A DNA stretch of 64,000 nt, taken from Neomoorella sulfitireducens. Its GTDB lineage: Bacteria > Bacillota > DSM-521 > Neomoorellales > Neomoorellaceae. The position numbers and the translations under genes are program-made. The DNA lies in contig NZ_JANRHG010000004.1 in the NCBI RefSeq assembly GCF_024733845.1, positions 62,001-126,000 of the forward strand, given 5' to 3'. Numbering within the stretch: position 1 is the stretch's first letter; the number at the start of each line of letters is the position of its first letter. The notes beneath the pieces were generated by a model. The model had not been told where the DNA came from. It saw only the letters and a program-made list of their open reading frames with translations, and searched no databases. Positions 16,773-25,822 of this stretch are shown in pieces.

Positions 16773-16821
16773 AGTAAGTCATGTCTTACTATAATTATAT
16801 CCCAAAGTTCTAGCTAGTCAA
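16773..16821 (-). promoter_or_regulatory. Promoter and operator palindrome of the VapBC-type module
   Basis: On the minus strand TTGACT (16821-16816) and TATAAT (16799-16794) are spaced by 16 bases. Immediately downstream of the -10 lies AGTAAG-N6-CTTACT (16773-16790), a perfect six-base inverted repeat centred on CATG. It is a likely binding site for the AbrB-type antitoxin dimer. Confidence 0.7.
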
Positions 16822-17060
16822 TGTAACAAAGTAGAAGGCCGCTCTCCTACCACATTTCCGCCCTGGGAAAACAGGGAGCGCTGTCCGCCGGGTCAGACCC
16901 GCGGGTAAAGGCAAACGGCCACTCCGTTATGCTCGTCAAGATATTAGGGATTATTTCGAAAAAGTTTTATAGTTGCTTGACACTATTAGTAGAGTTTCAC
17001 GGCTGGTAATTTATAGTTACTTATGCTATATTGATGTTAAAAGTTTTTAGGAGTATTACC

Positions 17061-17780
17061 ATGACTGCAGCCTGGGAAAACATTTTGGGTGACAGGACAA
17101 AGGCGGTTTTACAAGTATTGGCTGCGAGTAAAATTGCCAGGCAGTTTTATCTGGCCGGGGGTACGGGCCTGGCTTTGCAAATATGGCACCGTCGTTCCTT
17201 CGACCTGGATTTTTTCCAGTCACGAAAAGAAGAAAAACTTAAATTCAACCAGTTATACCGGGAATTAAAGAACACTTTTATGACCGCGGACTTGCAACTC
17301 GTATCCAGACAAGTCGATCAGGCTATGTGGGAAATAAAAGGGGTTAAGGCAACGTTCTTGACGTACCCTTTTCCTTTGTTATATAAACTTGTCGATGGAG
17401 AAATTATCAGCCCGACCTTGAAGGGAATAAACCTGGCCTCCCCAGCAGAAATCGCTTTGATGAAAGCTTATGCCCTTGGACGACGAGCTACCTTTCGGGA
17501 TTATGTTGATCTATATTTTTTGTTAACCCAGAGGGTAATAACCCTGGAAGGTCTCATTGACGGGGCCAGTAAAAAATTCGTGTTAAACGGTGAACCCCTT
17601 TTTGACAGCCGCCTGTTTTTAGAGCAACTGGTGTATACGCAGGATTTGGAGGATAAAGGTGCTGTCTTGAATATGGTGCTAGAACCCCGGCCTGAAATCG
17701 AAACAATAACAGCTTATTTTAAGGAACAGGTCCGCTCTTTTCTCAAGCGTCAAATAGGGAATGGGGAACAAGTCCAATGA
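17061..17780 (+). CDS. AbiEii-type nucleotidyltransferase toxin-like protein
   Basis: A 239-residue member of the AbiEii/AbiGii (DUF1814) family. The nucleotidyltransferase core is visible: LAGGTGLALQIWHRRSFDLDFF (GG at 33-34, Asp 48 and 50), a later ASPAEIALMKAYALGRRATFRDYVDLYFLL segment carrying the conserved Lys and Asp. AbiEii proteins are toxins of type IV-like abortive-infection modules and modify tRNA or other targets. The ATG with TAGGAG upstream is preferred. It overlaps the next gene by four bases. Confidence 0.82.
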   Translation: MTAAWENILGDRTKAVLQVLAASKIARQFYLAGGTGLALQIWHRRSFDLDFFQSRKEEKLKFNQLYRELKNTFMTADLQLVSRQVDQAMWEIKGVKATFLTYPFPLLYKLVDGEIISPTLKGINLASPAEIALMKAYALGRRATFRDYVDLYFLLTQRVITLEGLIDGASKKFVLNGEPLFDSRLFLEQLVYTQDLEDKGAVLNMVLEPRPEIETITAYFKEQVRSFLKRQIGNGEQVQ

Positions 17781-18115
17781 AACTACCAGATGACTTGGCT
17801 TCTCTTTTCTGCAACTATGATACCAATACCATTAACCTGGAAAACCAGGCCCCTTTAATCATAAAGACTGTCCTCGCTCGGGGTACCTGGGAGCAGATAT
17901 TATGGCTCTTTAAATATTATGGATATCATAAAGTGCAGGAGGTTTTCCGGGAGGATTACTATGGCCTGCGGAGCTTGCCGGAACCCACCTTGCGGCTCTG
18001 GGAGCTTCTTTTTATTAATGAGCCCCTTCTCTGGGAAGAAATAACAAAGACCAGATGGCGCTGCCGCCGCCTGGCTGGCAAGAATGCGGATACTAATATT
18101 AAAAAAGCCCTTTAA
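17777..18115 (+). CDS. Partner of the AbiEii-type gene (DUF6922-like)
   Basis: A 112-residue protein with a pattern seen in small proteins paired with AbiEii-type nucleotidyltransferases (ILWLFKYYGYHKVQEVF, then LRLWELLF). It does not resemble the classical AbiEi antitoxin, and here it follows the toxin-like gene instead of preceding it. The overlapping ATGA indicates translational coupling. An antitoxin role is inferred from position only. Confidence 0.6.
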   Translation: MKLPDDLASLFCNYDTNTINLENQAPLIIKTVLARGTWEQILWLFKYYGYHKVQEVFREDYYGLRSLPEPTLRLWELLFINEPLLWEEITKTRWRCRRLAGKNADTNIKKAL

Positions 18116-18145
18116 CCTTGAACAAAGGTTAAAGGGCCGAGAAAA
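18105..18145 (+). terminator. Intrinsic terminator after the AbiEii-type pair
   Basis: GCCCTTTAACCTT pairs with AAGGTTAAAGGGC around a short GAACA loop, a 13-base stem that overlaps the end of the coding sequence. The downstream side is GAGAAAAAA and the upstream side AAAAAA, so on the minus strand it has the T-run of a terminator; on the plus strand it is a strong hairpin without a T-run. Confidence 0.6.
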
Positions 18146-18210
18146 AATGCAGCAGGCTGCTTGCACGGGTTCACATGAGGCATAGGAGGCGGTTTGCTAG
18201 CAGATGGGGG

Positions 18211-18340
18211 TTAAGTTATACTTAATCGTGAAAATAAGCACAAAAGCGGAGTTGATGTGAAGGAAAAGCGGGGAAGATATGGGGGATTGGGGGTTAATGA
18301 ATTTTAATATCATTAAATCCAAAGTTAAGCATCACTAACT
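18211..18340. promoter_or_regulatory. Two palindromes upstream of the broken DtxR-type gene
   Basis: TTAAGT-TAT-ACTTAA (18211-18225) is a perfect six-base inverted repeat, and AGTTA-N8-TAACT lies at 18323-18340. Both resemble short AT-rich operator palindromes used by DtxR-family metalloregulators, and they sit upstream of such a gene. The rest of the 18146-18393 gap shows no coding sequence. Confidence 0.4.
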
Positions 18341-18393
18341 ACTTTCCTGAAGAAGGCGGTAATTTGACGAGCGACTCACTGTTTCTCCTGCCA

Positions 18394-18898
18394 TGCAGGA
18401 TTACCTGGAAGCCATCCTGGAGCTGGCCGAAAAAGAAGGCGTTGTCCGGGTTACCGATATTGCGGCTAAGATGGAATTGCTAAGGCGAGTGTCACCCAGG
18501 CTATGAGTACCCTGGCCAATCTCAAGCTGGTCAAGCAAGAAAGATACGGGCCTATCGAACTTACCCCGGCAGGCAGGCAGGAGGCAGCCAAAATTCAACG
18601 CCGCCACCGGCTATTGTACCGTTTCCTGGTGGAAATCCTGGGCGTCGATGCCAGGACGGCCCAAAAGGATGCCTGTTTGATTGAACATGTAGTAAGCCCG
18701 TTAACTTTAGCCAGGCTGGCGGAGTACCTTGAAAAAGAAAGCGGTATCAGGCATGAAGAGGTCGGGGGGGATAAACGAAGGAAAGGAGGCCGTTGCAATG
18801 GAGGCGATGGAAGCCATCGACACCCGTGCTTTAAGCGAGCTGGAGAAAGGCGCCCGCGGCAGGCCTTGTGGACAATACCTTTACCACCAGGGGCTTGA
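18394..18898 (+). pseudogene. Frameshifted DtxR/MntR-family metalloregulator gene
   Basis: The frame begins MQDYLEAILELAEKEGVVRVTDIAAKME, the winged-helix start of an iron/manganese-dependent DtxR-family repressor. At about 18475 one base appears missing, since the homologous text continues in another frame as SVTQAMSTLANLKLVKQERYG followed by the dimerisation domain (RRHRLLYRFLVEILGVD...KDACLIEHVVSPLT). The C-terminus also reads into an unlikely Arg/Gly-rich tail that runs into the next gene. Either the gene is dead or there is a sequencing error; the neighbouring truncated feoA-like gene favours decay. Confidence 0.78.
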
Positions 18899-18950
18899 TA
18901 GCCGAACAAAAGAAAGCAGTATGATAGCTTATGAAATGGCCAAACCTTAA
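18798..18950 (+). pseudogene. Truncated FeoA-like gene
   Basis: After AAAGGAGG an ATG opens a 50-codon frame whose first part (AIDTRALSELEKGARGR) resembles the start of FeoA SH3-like ferrous-iron transport proteins (LSELKPGERGRV). Similarity then ends and the text does not form the rest of the domain. It immediately follows a DtxR-type gene, the normal place of feoA in Firmicute iron operons; no feoB follows. Confidence 0.5.
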
Positions 18951-20016
18951 AACTTTTTTCCAGGGACTTTTCCCAAGGCGGAAAATACCGGTCATTCAGC
19001 TGGAGGTCACCAGCCGTTGCCAGCTGAAATGTTCTTTTTGTCCCCACACCCTTTTGCCAGACGGCTGGTATGGCGCCGACTTCCCGTGGGAACTTTTCGC
19101 GCGCTATATTGCCCCTTATTTACGCCAGGTTAGTTTGATCTACTTCCAGGGCTGGGGCGAACCCCTGCTGCACCCACGGCTTTTTGACATGATGCAGGTA
19201 GCGAAAGAACAGGGCTGCCGGGTGGGCTTCACCAGCAACGGCATCCTCCTGGGGCCCCCTGTTCTGGAGCGGCTGGTGGAGATGCAGAGCGACCTCCTCG
19301 GGCTTTCTGTAGCCGGGGGCACCCCCTTTACCCACGCCGCGTTACGGTCCGGCTCCAACCTCAAACGATTGCTGAGTAACATTAGCCGCCTGGCGGATAT
19401 CAAACAAAAGCGAGGCAGCCCTTTGCCCAAAATTATCTGTTCCTACCTTATGACCAGGAGGAATCTACATGAGCTACCGGCCTTTGTGGAATTAGCTGCA
19501 GGCGCCGGGGCCGATGAAGTGGTGGCCACCAACCTGGATTTTACCCTTTCCCCGGAGATGGAAGAGTTAAGAGTGTTTGCTTGTTCTGGGGATGTGGTTC
19601 CTGAAGACTATCTTCTTGCCGTCCAGGCTGCCGAAGAGCAGGCTGGGCGTCTGGGTCTTTCTTTAAGAGTTTATCCCCTGCAGTTTAATCCCAATGTCAT
19701 GGTCTGCGATGCCCGGCCCTTAAAATATATTTTTGTCAATAGCCATGGCGAGGTAGCCCCTTGTGTTTACCTGGGGCTGCCCTATAAAGGCGTGGTACCC
19801 CGTTACTTCTGCCGGCAGGAAGCGCCTTTTACTCCTTTTAATTATGGCAAAATTACTGAAGGCCTGACCAGGGTGATTAAAAATAAAACCTCCCGGGAAT
19901 TTAAACAGCCCTTCCGTCACCGCCTGTATCTGACTAACCCTTTTCTTCTGGATAACCTGGAAGTACCGGCGCCTCCCCCGCCGTGTACCAACTGCTATAA
20001 GCTTTATGGGTTGTAG
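18931..20016 (+). CDS. Radical SAM/SPASM-domain protein
   Basis: A 361-residue enzyme with CxxxCxxC at residues 30-37 (CQLKCSFC), a GWGEPLLHP motif like the SAM-binding GGEP, and a C-terminal Cys set (MVCDARP, VAPCVYLG, CTNCYKL) typical of SPASM auxiliary clusters. Members modify peptides or act as maturases; no precursor peptide is evident next to it, so the substrate is unknown. The ATG lies inside the tail of the feoA-like relic, so it may use that locus's promoter. Confidence 0.88.
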   Translation: MKWPNLKTFFQGLFPRRKIPVIQLEVTSRCQLKCSFCPHTLLPDGWYGADFPWELFARYIAPYLRQVSLIYFQGWGEPLLHPRLFDMMQVAKEQGCRVGFTSNGILLGPPVLERLVEMQSDLLGLSVAGGTPFTHAALRSGSNLKRLLSNISRLADIKQKRGSPLPKIICSYLMTRRNLHELPAFVELAAGAGADEVVATNLDFTLSPEMEELRVFACSGDVVPEDYLLAVQAAEEQAGRLGLSLRVYPLQFNPNVMVCDARPLKYIFVNSHGEVAPCVYLGLPYKGVVPRYFCRQEAPFTPFNYGKITEGLTRVIKNKTSREFKQPFRHRLYLTNPFLLDNLEVPAPPPPCTNCYKLYGL

Positions 20017-20034
20017 ATTTTTACCCGGGGCTTA

Positions 20035-21270
20035 TCAGGCCAGGGCCAGCTCGTCGAAACGCGCCTGTTGTTGAATGGCATCTGCCAGGCGGTCCATTAT
20101 CTCCCGTACCAGGCCAAAGGGCTTACCGTGTACTTGAGCACCGATAGTCGCTCCGGTTTCACGGGCATAAGCCACTTTTACCGTGACATTTCCGGCTATC
20201 ACGCCGGGGGTAATATCGACAGTTAGCATTTTTCTATCTGCTTCCAGGTTCATATTTTGAAAGAGACCGATGGCACCAAAGGCATGATCGCCGATGGCGA
20301 CGGCGAATTTATCTAAAACTGTTTCCCTGGTGCGCTTAAGGGCGAAGAGATTGGCGGCGGCCACGCGGGCCTCGCGGCCGCCTTCTATAGCCCGCCTGGC
20401 TATAGCGCCCACCGACCCGGAAAGGTTACCCTTTGCGGCACAATCGCCTACGGCAAAGATATCTACGTCACTAGTACGCATATATTCGTCAACGACAATG
20501 CCAGCGTGATCGTGGGTTGCCAGGCCTGCCTCCCGGGCCAGTTCGATATTGGGTACGATACCTGTGGCGAGGAACACCGTATCGGCTGGTAAAACCCGGC
20601 CGTTGGTGAGTTTTACCTGTTCCACCCGTTTATGGCCCTGCAATTCTTCTGCTCCGGTTGCGGTTATAATGTTGATACCTCGCTGCCGGAGGTTTTCCTC
20701 CACCAGGGTGCAAAACTCATCGTCAAAAGCCCAGGCCAGGCAGTGGGGGAGAAGTTCTACCATGGTGACGTTTAGCTGCCGGTTGGTGGTGCATGCCTCG
20801 GCAAACTCTATGCCGGCGGGTCCGGCACCCACAATGACCAGGGACCTGGCAGAAGCCAGAGAAGCGCGAATGTTTTCCAGGTAGGGGAACTCTTTTTTTA
20901 AGGCAAACACGCCTTGCAGGTCGGCGCCTTTAAAAAAAGGCGTTGCCGGGAGGGAACCGGTAGCTAGAATTAATTTATCATAAATAATATCCTCAGCAAA
21001 GGCGGTGGTGACGCATTTGCCCTGGCGGTCAATGGCTGTCACCTCATCGATTACCAGTTCAATTCTTTCATCATAAAGACGGTCGTCCCGCAAGACATTG
21101 TTATAGAGCGTACCTTTAGCGCAATTGAAAGCAAGGCACCACGGAATTAAAGCCCGGACTTCTTTACGCACCAGGGTGATCTTTTTGCCGCCATAGTACC
21201 GCCTGGCAGCCAGCGCTGCCGTATACCCGCAAATACCCCCGCCCACAACCAGCACATCCGTCTGTTTCAT
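20035..21270 (-). CDS. FAD-dependent pyridine nucleotide-disulfide oxidoreductase (Nox/CoADR-like)
   Basis: A 411-residue flavoprotein with an N-terminal FAD motif (VLVVGGGICGYTAA, residue 6), a second dinucleotide motif (SLVIVGAGPAGIEFAEA, about 144), the DVDIFAVGDCA FAD motif, and a dimerisation domain. Near the usual redox-active Cys position it has Cys45 and Cys50 (IPWCLAFNCAKGT), not the standard SCGIPY. It is the last gene of a minus-strand operon after HdrA and HdrCB, so it may link NAD(P)H to that Hdr-like complex. The acceptor is not known. Confidence 0.82.
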   Translation of the reverse strand: MKQTDVLVVGGGICGYTAALAARRYYGGKKITLVRKEVRALIPWCLAFNCAKGTLYNNVLRDDRLYDERIELVIDEVTAIDRQGKCVTTAFAEDIIYDKLILATGSLPATPFFKGADLQGVFALKKEFPYLENIRASLASARSLVIVGAGPAGIEFAEACTTNRQLNVTMVELLPHCLAWAFDDEFCTLVEENLRQRGINIITATGAEELQGHKRVEQVKLTNGRVLPADTVFLATGIVPNIELAREAGLATHDHAGIVVDEYMRTSDVDIFAVGDCAAKGNLSGSVGAIARRAIEGGREARVAAANLFALKRTRETVLDKFAVAIGDHAFGAIGLFQNMNLEADRKMLTVDITPGVIAGNVTVKVAYARETGATIGAQVHGKPFGLVREIMDRLADAIQQQARFDELALA

Positions 21271-21291
21271 GGCTGCACCCCTTTCTGGTTT

Positions 21292-24200
21292 TTAACCAAG
21301 GCAACTGGCCAGGCGACCGTTATCCGGCATTGGTGGAGGGAGACGCAGAACCTTTACCGTTTCTTCGTCAATCCCGATTTCACCCAGTATCTTCTTGACA
21401 CGGCGCCAGGCCTGCTCCTGGCAAAGCATAGGGTCGGGTCCAGAGCGCCGGCTGCCGAAGGCCCTGGCCGGCCGGAAGTGGCACTGGCCTTCAACGCAGC
21501 CCGCCAGCCAAATCTCCTGCGCGCCGGCTTCAACGGCCTTAAGCACCTCCAGGGTGCCGACCCGGCTTAAACACGGTACCTGCAATATAAAAACGTCATT
21601 CTGGCAGTCCAGGCCAGCAGCATTTTCAAAGCTGGCATAAGCGCAGTAGCTGCAGGTGAAGATAACGGTAGGCAACACCTTCCCCTGCTCTTTTGGCAGG
21701 GCCTTGAGTTCAGCTTCCATTTCAGTATGACTGTAACCTGTAAGGGTAATGGCTTGAGCCGGGCATGCCGCCACGCAGGCGCCGCATCCCTGGCAGAGCA
21801 GGGGATCGATATAGGAACGGTGTTCCTTAATTACAGGGGCACCATGGGGACAAACACGCACGCAGGTAAGACAGGCCGCGCAGGCGCCTTCTACCAGGGC
21901 TACCCGCCCGGGAAGGGTTTGGCGCTCTTGCACCAGGAGGGCGGCCGCCTTCGCGGCCGTGGCCTGCGCTGATGCTATGGCTTCCTCGAAATTCTTAGGC
22001 CCTTCTGCCAGCCCGCAGGTGAAGATGCCTGGCACCGGCGTCTCAACAGTTTTTAATTTGGGATGGCTGGTAGCAAAGAAACCATTCTCGTCTAGGGGGA
22101 TGTGGCATAAAGACGCCAGGCACCAATTCTCCGCCCGTGGCTCCATCCCGGTCGCCAGCACCAGGAGATCGGCATCAATGACAATTTCTTCGCCCAGGAT
22201 GGGATCGTAAACCCGGACTTGTACTTTGCCCTCTGGTCCTGCTTTCTTTGCGGGCACCGTTACTTCCGGCGGCGCTTCCAGGTTATAACGCAGGAACAGG
22301 ATGCCCTGGGAGCGGGCGGTCTCGTACCACTGCTCCTGCAGGCCGTAGGTCATAATATCCCGGTTGAGCACGTATACATCAACTTCTGGGTTGATTTTCT
22401 TGAGTTCCAGGGCATTTTTTAAAGTTTCGCTGCAGCAGATCCGGCTGCAGTAAGGATGAGAGTCATCGCGGGAATCTACGCATTGAATAAAGACAACCTT
22501 TTGCAGGCTCTCCAGCCGCCGGCTCCGGGTCTTAAGCAGGTCTTCTAACTCCAGGCCGGTAATTGCTGCCGGGTGCTGGCCGTACAGGTGCTGCCGCGGC
22601 TTCTTTTCTGCGGCACCGGTGGCAATAATAATTACGCCGTGCCGGATGTTTTCCTTTCGCCCGCCTGTGCCTTCTATCTCTGTAGTAAAACTTCCCAGCC
22701 GGCCAGTTATGGTCCTGGCTTGAGCGTTCAGGTGGATATGGATGCGGGGGTGTTTGCTGAGACGCTGGCTTAGCCTGGCCAGATATGCCTCAACGTCGGC
22801 GCCCTGTAAGGTGTACTGCAGGCGAAGGGCATTACCACCCAGTCGTCCCTCCTTTTCTACCAGGTGGACTTCCAAATCTAGATCGGCCAGGGTAAGGGCG
22901 GCAACCATGCCGGCCACCCCACCCCCGATTACCAGGGCGGCGGGTGTTATTGACCATTCCTCCACCATGCCGGCAGGAGCAGTCAATGCCCTGGCCGCTG
23001 CCATCCGCACCAGGTCCCCGGCTTTTCTGGTAGCGCGATCTTTCCGGCCGCTGTAAATCCGGACCGCATGATCCAGGACATTAACCACCTTTGCTACATT
23101 GCCCGGCAGGCCGGCCTGCCGCAGATAAGTTTTTACCAGGGGTTCCAGAGCACGCGCACTGCAGGCAGCTACTACAATCCGGTTTAAGCTATGTTCCTTT
23201 ATGGCCTGACGTAATTGTTCGCCCGCCCCCCCGGCGCAAAGGGATAATCTTTCCACCCAGGCAACCCCGGGCAAAGAGCGGCTATATTTTTCCAGCTCCT
23301 TTAAATCCAGGCCGGCAGACAGCTGGTCACACCCGCAGACAAAGACGCCGGTCCGCGGTGGGATATTATTGCCGCCAGGAAGTGAAACCAATTGTATTTT
23401 AGGGGGCAGGGAACTCCAAGAGGGTAAACCTGCTTCTTTTAGCCAGGAAGCGCAGGCAGCGGCAGCGGCCGAGCCCTGGGTGACGGCATCGATTACGTCG
23501 CAGGGGCCGCTAAAGGAGCCGGCGACAAATACTCCTTCCCGTGTGGTGGCCAAGGGAGAAAGGGCAGGGGACTGGCAGAAACCATAGGTATCGACCTTAA
23601 TGCCCAGCCTGGCAGCCAGTTCCCGGGCGCCATCCGGCGGTCGCAAGCCGGTAGCCAGTACTGCCAGGTCAAATTCTTCGACGTTGATCTGGCCGTTTTC
23701 CCGGGCATAGCGAATGACCAGCAGGGGATCTCCTGGAGATTGGATAATGCTGTGAATGCGGGAACGAACAAGCCTTAACCCGTATTCCCGCCGGGCCTTC
23801 TCCAGATATTCCTGGTAAGTTTTGCTGTAGGTACGCAGGTCCATGTAAAACAGGGTTATTTGCGGTAAAGGGAGTTTCAAAGCAGCAGCGGTCTCATAAA
23901 GCATCAGGGCCTCCTTCAGGGCATACATACAGCAGACGGCCGAGCAGTAAGCCACTCCGTTGGCGGGATCGCGGGAGCCGGCACACTGGATGAAAGCCAC
24001 CCGTTGCACCGGCTCTTTGCCCGGGGGACGGTGCGGGTACCCACTGTTAGCCAGCTGTTGCTCCAGCTCCAGGCCCGTCAAGACACCGCTATAACGGCCA
24101 TAACCGTAACGGGCGTTTAAACTGGGAGGTAAATATTCCTCATAACCGGGACAAAGGATGATGGCAGCCACATTGATGGTTTCTTCCCGGCCCTGCCGGT

Positions 24201-24522
24201 TAAGATGGAGATAAAAATGGCCTGCTTTCCCGGTTAAGTTTTTAACTTCAGCACCGGTCAAGAGTACGATTTTATCTTCCCCGGCCAGCCTGATAAAGTG
24301 CGGGGAGCGTATACAGAAGAAACCATTCCAGGGCGTCAAAGCGCAGGCGCTGCAGTCGTTGGTGGGAAAGGTCTTGGGTAAAATAGCCAGCTTGCCGCCC
24401 GGCCGGGCAGCGCGTTCTACCAGGATTACCTGGTAGCCGAGGCAGGCCAGGTCTAGAGCCGCCTGGACCCCGGCGATGCCTGCTCCCAGTACGGCTACCG
24501 GCAACGAACCATTTTTAACCAT
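21292..24522 (-). CDS. Fused HdrA-HdrA-MvhD electron-bifurcation-type protein
   Basis: About 1076 residues. The first HdrA half has an FAD motif (VAVLGAGIAGVQAALDL), the Fe-S motif TFPTNDCSACALTP and an FIQCAGSRD...YCSAVCC motif. The second half repeats this (ALVIGGGVAGMVAALTL; FIQCVDSRD...YCSRICC) followed by two 4Fe-4S motifs (CAACLTCVRVCP; CQGCGACVAACP). The end is an MvhD-type domain (TCSYCAYASFENAAG, VPCLSRVG, GCVEGQCHF). Such proteins carry the bifurcating flavin in heterodisulfide-reductase complexes. The start at 24522, behind AAGGAG, is preferred over 24543, which lies inside the upstream gene. Partner complexes in acetogens include MetFV; none is adjacent here. Confidence 0.9.
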   Translation of the reverse strand: MVKNGSLPVAVLGAGIAGVQAALDLACLGYQVILVERAARPGGKLAILPKTFPTNDCSACALTPWNGFFCIRSPHFIRLAGEDKIVLLTGAEVKNLTGKAGHFYLHLNRQGREETINVAAIILCPGYEEYLPPSLNARYGYGRYSGVLTGLELEQQLANSGYPHRPPGKEPVQRVAFIQCAGSRDPANGVAYCSAVCCMYALKEALMLYETAAALKLPLPQITLFYMDLRTYSKTYQEYLEKARREYGLRLVRSRIHSIIQSPGDPLLVIRYARENGQINVEEFDLAVLATGLRPPDGARELAARLGIKVDTYGFCQSPALSPLATTREGVFVAGSFSGPCDVIDAVTQGSAAAAACASWLKEAGLPSWSSLPPKIQLVSLPGGNNIPPRTGVFVCGCDQLSAGLDLKELEKYSRSLPGVAWVERLSLCAGGAGEQLRQAIKEHSLNRIVVAACSARALEPLVKTYLRQAGLPGNVAKVVNVLDHAVRIYSGRKDRATRKAGDLVRMAAARALTAPAGMVEEWSITPAALVIGGGVAGMVAALTLADLDLEVHLVEKEGRLGGNALRLQYTLQGADVEAYLARLSQRLSKHPRIHIHLNAQARTITGRLGSFTTEIEGTGGRKENIRHGVIIIATGAAEKKPRQHLYGQHPAAITGLELEDLLKTRSRRLESLQKVVFIQCVDSRDDSHPYCSRICCSETLKNALELKKINPEVDVYVLNRDIMTYGLQEQWYETARSQGILFLRYNLEAPPEVTVPAKKAGPEGKVQVRVYDPILGEEIVIDADLLVLATGMEPRAENWCLASLCHIPLDENGFFATSHPKLKTVETPVPGIFTCGLAEGPKNFEEAIASAQATAAKAAALLVQERQTLPGRVALVEGACAACLTCVRVCPHGAPVIKEHRSYIDPLLCQGCGACVAACPAQAITLTGYSHTEMEAELKALPKEQGKVLPTVIFTCSYCAYASFENAAGLDCQNDVFILQVPCLSRVGTLEVLKAVEAGAQEIWLAGCVEGQCHFRPARAFGSRRSGPDPMLCQEQAWRRVKKILGEIGIDEETVKVLRLPPPMPDNGRLASCLG

Positions 24523-24529
24523 CAATACC

Positions 24530-25744
24530 TCACTCCTTGCCATTAATTACGAGAGCGTCGGCTACCAGCTCAACTATGTTTTTCGCCTTAACATCGAGGT
24601 GATAATGACGGCACAAATCGTTCAATTGGTCAACGCAGTTATGGCAGGGAGTGGCGATAATCTTTGCTCCCGTGCGCTGGATCTGTTTTATTTTCACCCT
24701 TCCTTTAGCCATCCGTTCCTGGCCAAACTCGCTCAAAGAGAGCAGGCCGCCACCGCCGCCGCAGCAGTAGTTATTCTCGCGGTTCGGCGTCATCTCGCGA
24801 AAATCGGTGACTGCCGCCTGCAGCACCTGCCGCGGTTCTTCAAAAATGCCCTCCTTGCGGCCTAGATTGCAGGGATCGTGATAGGTTACCGGTTCGCTGT
24901 TGCGGGAGGGGTCAAGGCGGATACGGCCGTCTTGCAGGTATTCGGCCATGAGCTGGACGATACTGCGCACGCTGAAGGAGAGTTTGTGCCCCAGCCACTG
25001 CTCCGGCCCCCAGCGAATGGCGCGGAAGGCATGGCCGCACTCGGTCATGATCAGCTCCTGGCAGCCGAGACGTTCTACCTCATCGGCCAGGCGCTGCACC
25101 AGGATAGCGCCGGCTTTGTCGTCCCCGGAGAAAAGGGCGTAGTTGGTCGCGTCCCAGTAGCGGCTGGAAAGGGTCCAGCTTTCGCCGGCGGCATGGAACA
25201 CTTTGGCCGCCGCTAGAATGGAGAGGGGGAAGAACTTCGCTTCCCGCGGGTTGATAACGTACAATATCCTGGCGTCCTTCTTATCAACGGGTATTTCCGC
25301 CTTACTGCCGAACTCCGCCTGGAGCTCTTCTTGCATCCAATCCAGGGTGTCGAGGTAATCCTCCTGGCTGATCCCCATATTATTGCCAGACTCTAGAGCC
25401 AGGTCTACCACTTTCTGCAGGTTTACGGGGACGCGGCCTGCTGCCGCCAGTTCCGACCGCATGGCCCGGACCAGGTCGCCCATATTCACGCCCACCGGGC
25501 AGTAGACTGTACAGCGGCCGCACATGGTGCAGAGCCAGATCATATCTGACGCCAGGAGCCGGTTTTCCATCCCCAGCAGGAGCAGGCGCACCATTTTACG
25601 GGGGTCTACGGGGGTGCCGATGTCACCGGTAGGGCAGCCGCCGGTGCACATGCCGCAGGCCAGGCAGGCCTGCAGGCTGGCCCCGCCCATGGCCCGGGAG
25701 ATTTTTGCAGGGCCAGGCACTTCTGCAGCCAGCAAAATGGACAT
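24530..25744 (-). CDS. Fused HdrC-HdrB-like iron-sulfur protein
   Basis: About 404 residues. The N-terminal HdrC-like part carries two 4Fe-4S motifs (CLACGMCTGGCP and CTMCGRCTVYCP). The C-terminal HdrB/HdrD-like part has one CCG domain (HDPCNLGRKEG, NNYCCGGGGG, ATPCHNCVDQL) expected to hold a noncubane cluster or disulfide-active site; a second complete CCG domain is not evident. The ATG at 25744 has AGGAG eight bases upstream. Cotranscribed with the HdrA-type protein that follows after seven bases, it is the predicted catalytic electron-output subunit. The disulfide or other acceptor is unknown. Confidence 0.88.
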   Translation of the reverse strand: MSILLAAEVPGPAKISRAMGGASLQACLACGMCTGGCPTGDIGTPVDPRKMVRLLLLGMENRLLASDMIWLCTMCGRCTVYCPVGVNMGDLVRAMRSELAAAGRVPVNLQKVVDLALESGNNMGISQEDYLDTLDWMQEELQAEFGSKAEIPVDKKDARILYVINPREAKFFPLSILAAAKVFHAAGESWTLSSRYWDATNYALFSGDDKAGAILVQRLADEVERLGCQELIMTECGHAFRAIRWGPEQWLGHKLSFSVRSIVQLMAEYLQDGRIRLDPSRNSEPVTYHDPCNLGRKEGIFEEPRQVLQAAVTDFREMTPNRENNYCCGGGGGLLSLSEFGQERMAKGRVKIKQIQRTGAKIIATPCHNCVDQLNDLCRHYHLDVKAKNIVELVADALVINGKE

Positions 25745-25822
25745 AAACAACACTCCTGGATAAAATTTAATGAATGGTGCTAGAAGTTAAAAAACGGATA
25801 TTTCCTTGCCTTGTAACCCTGA

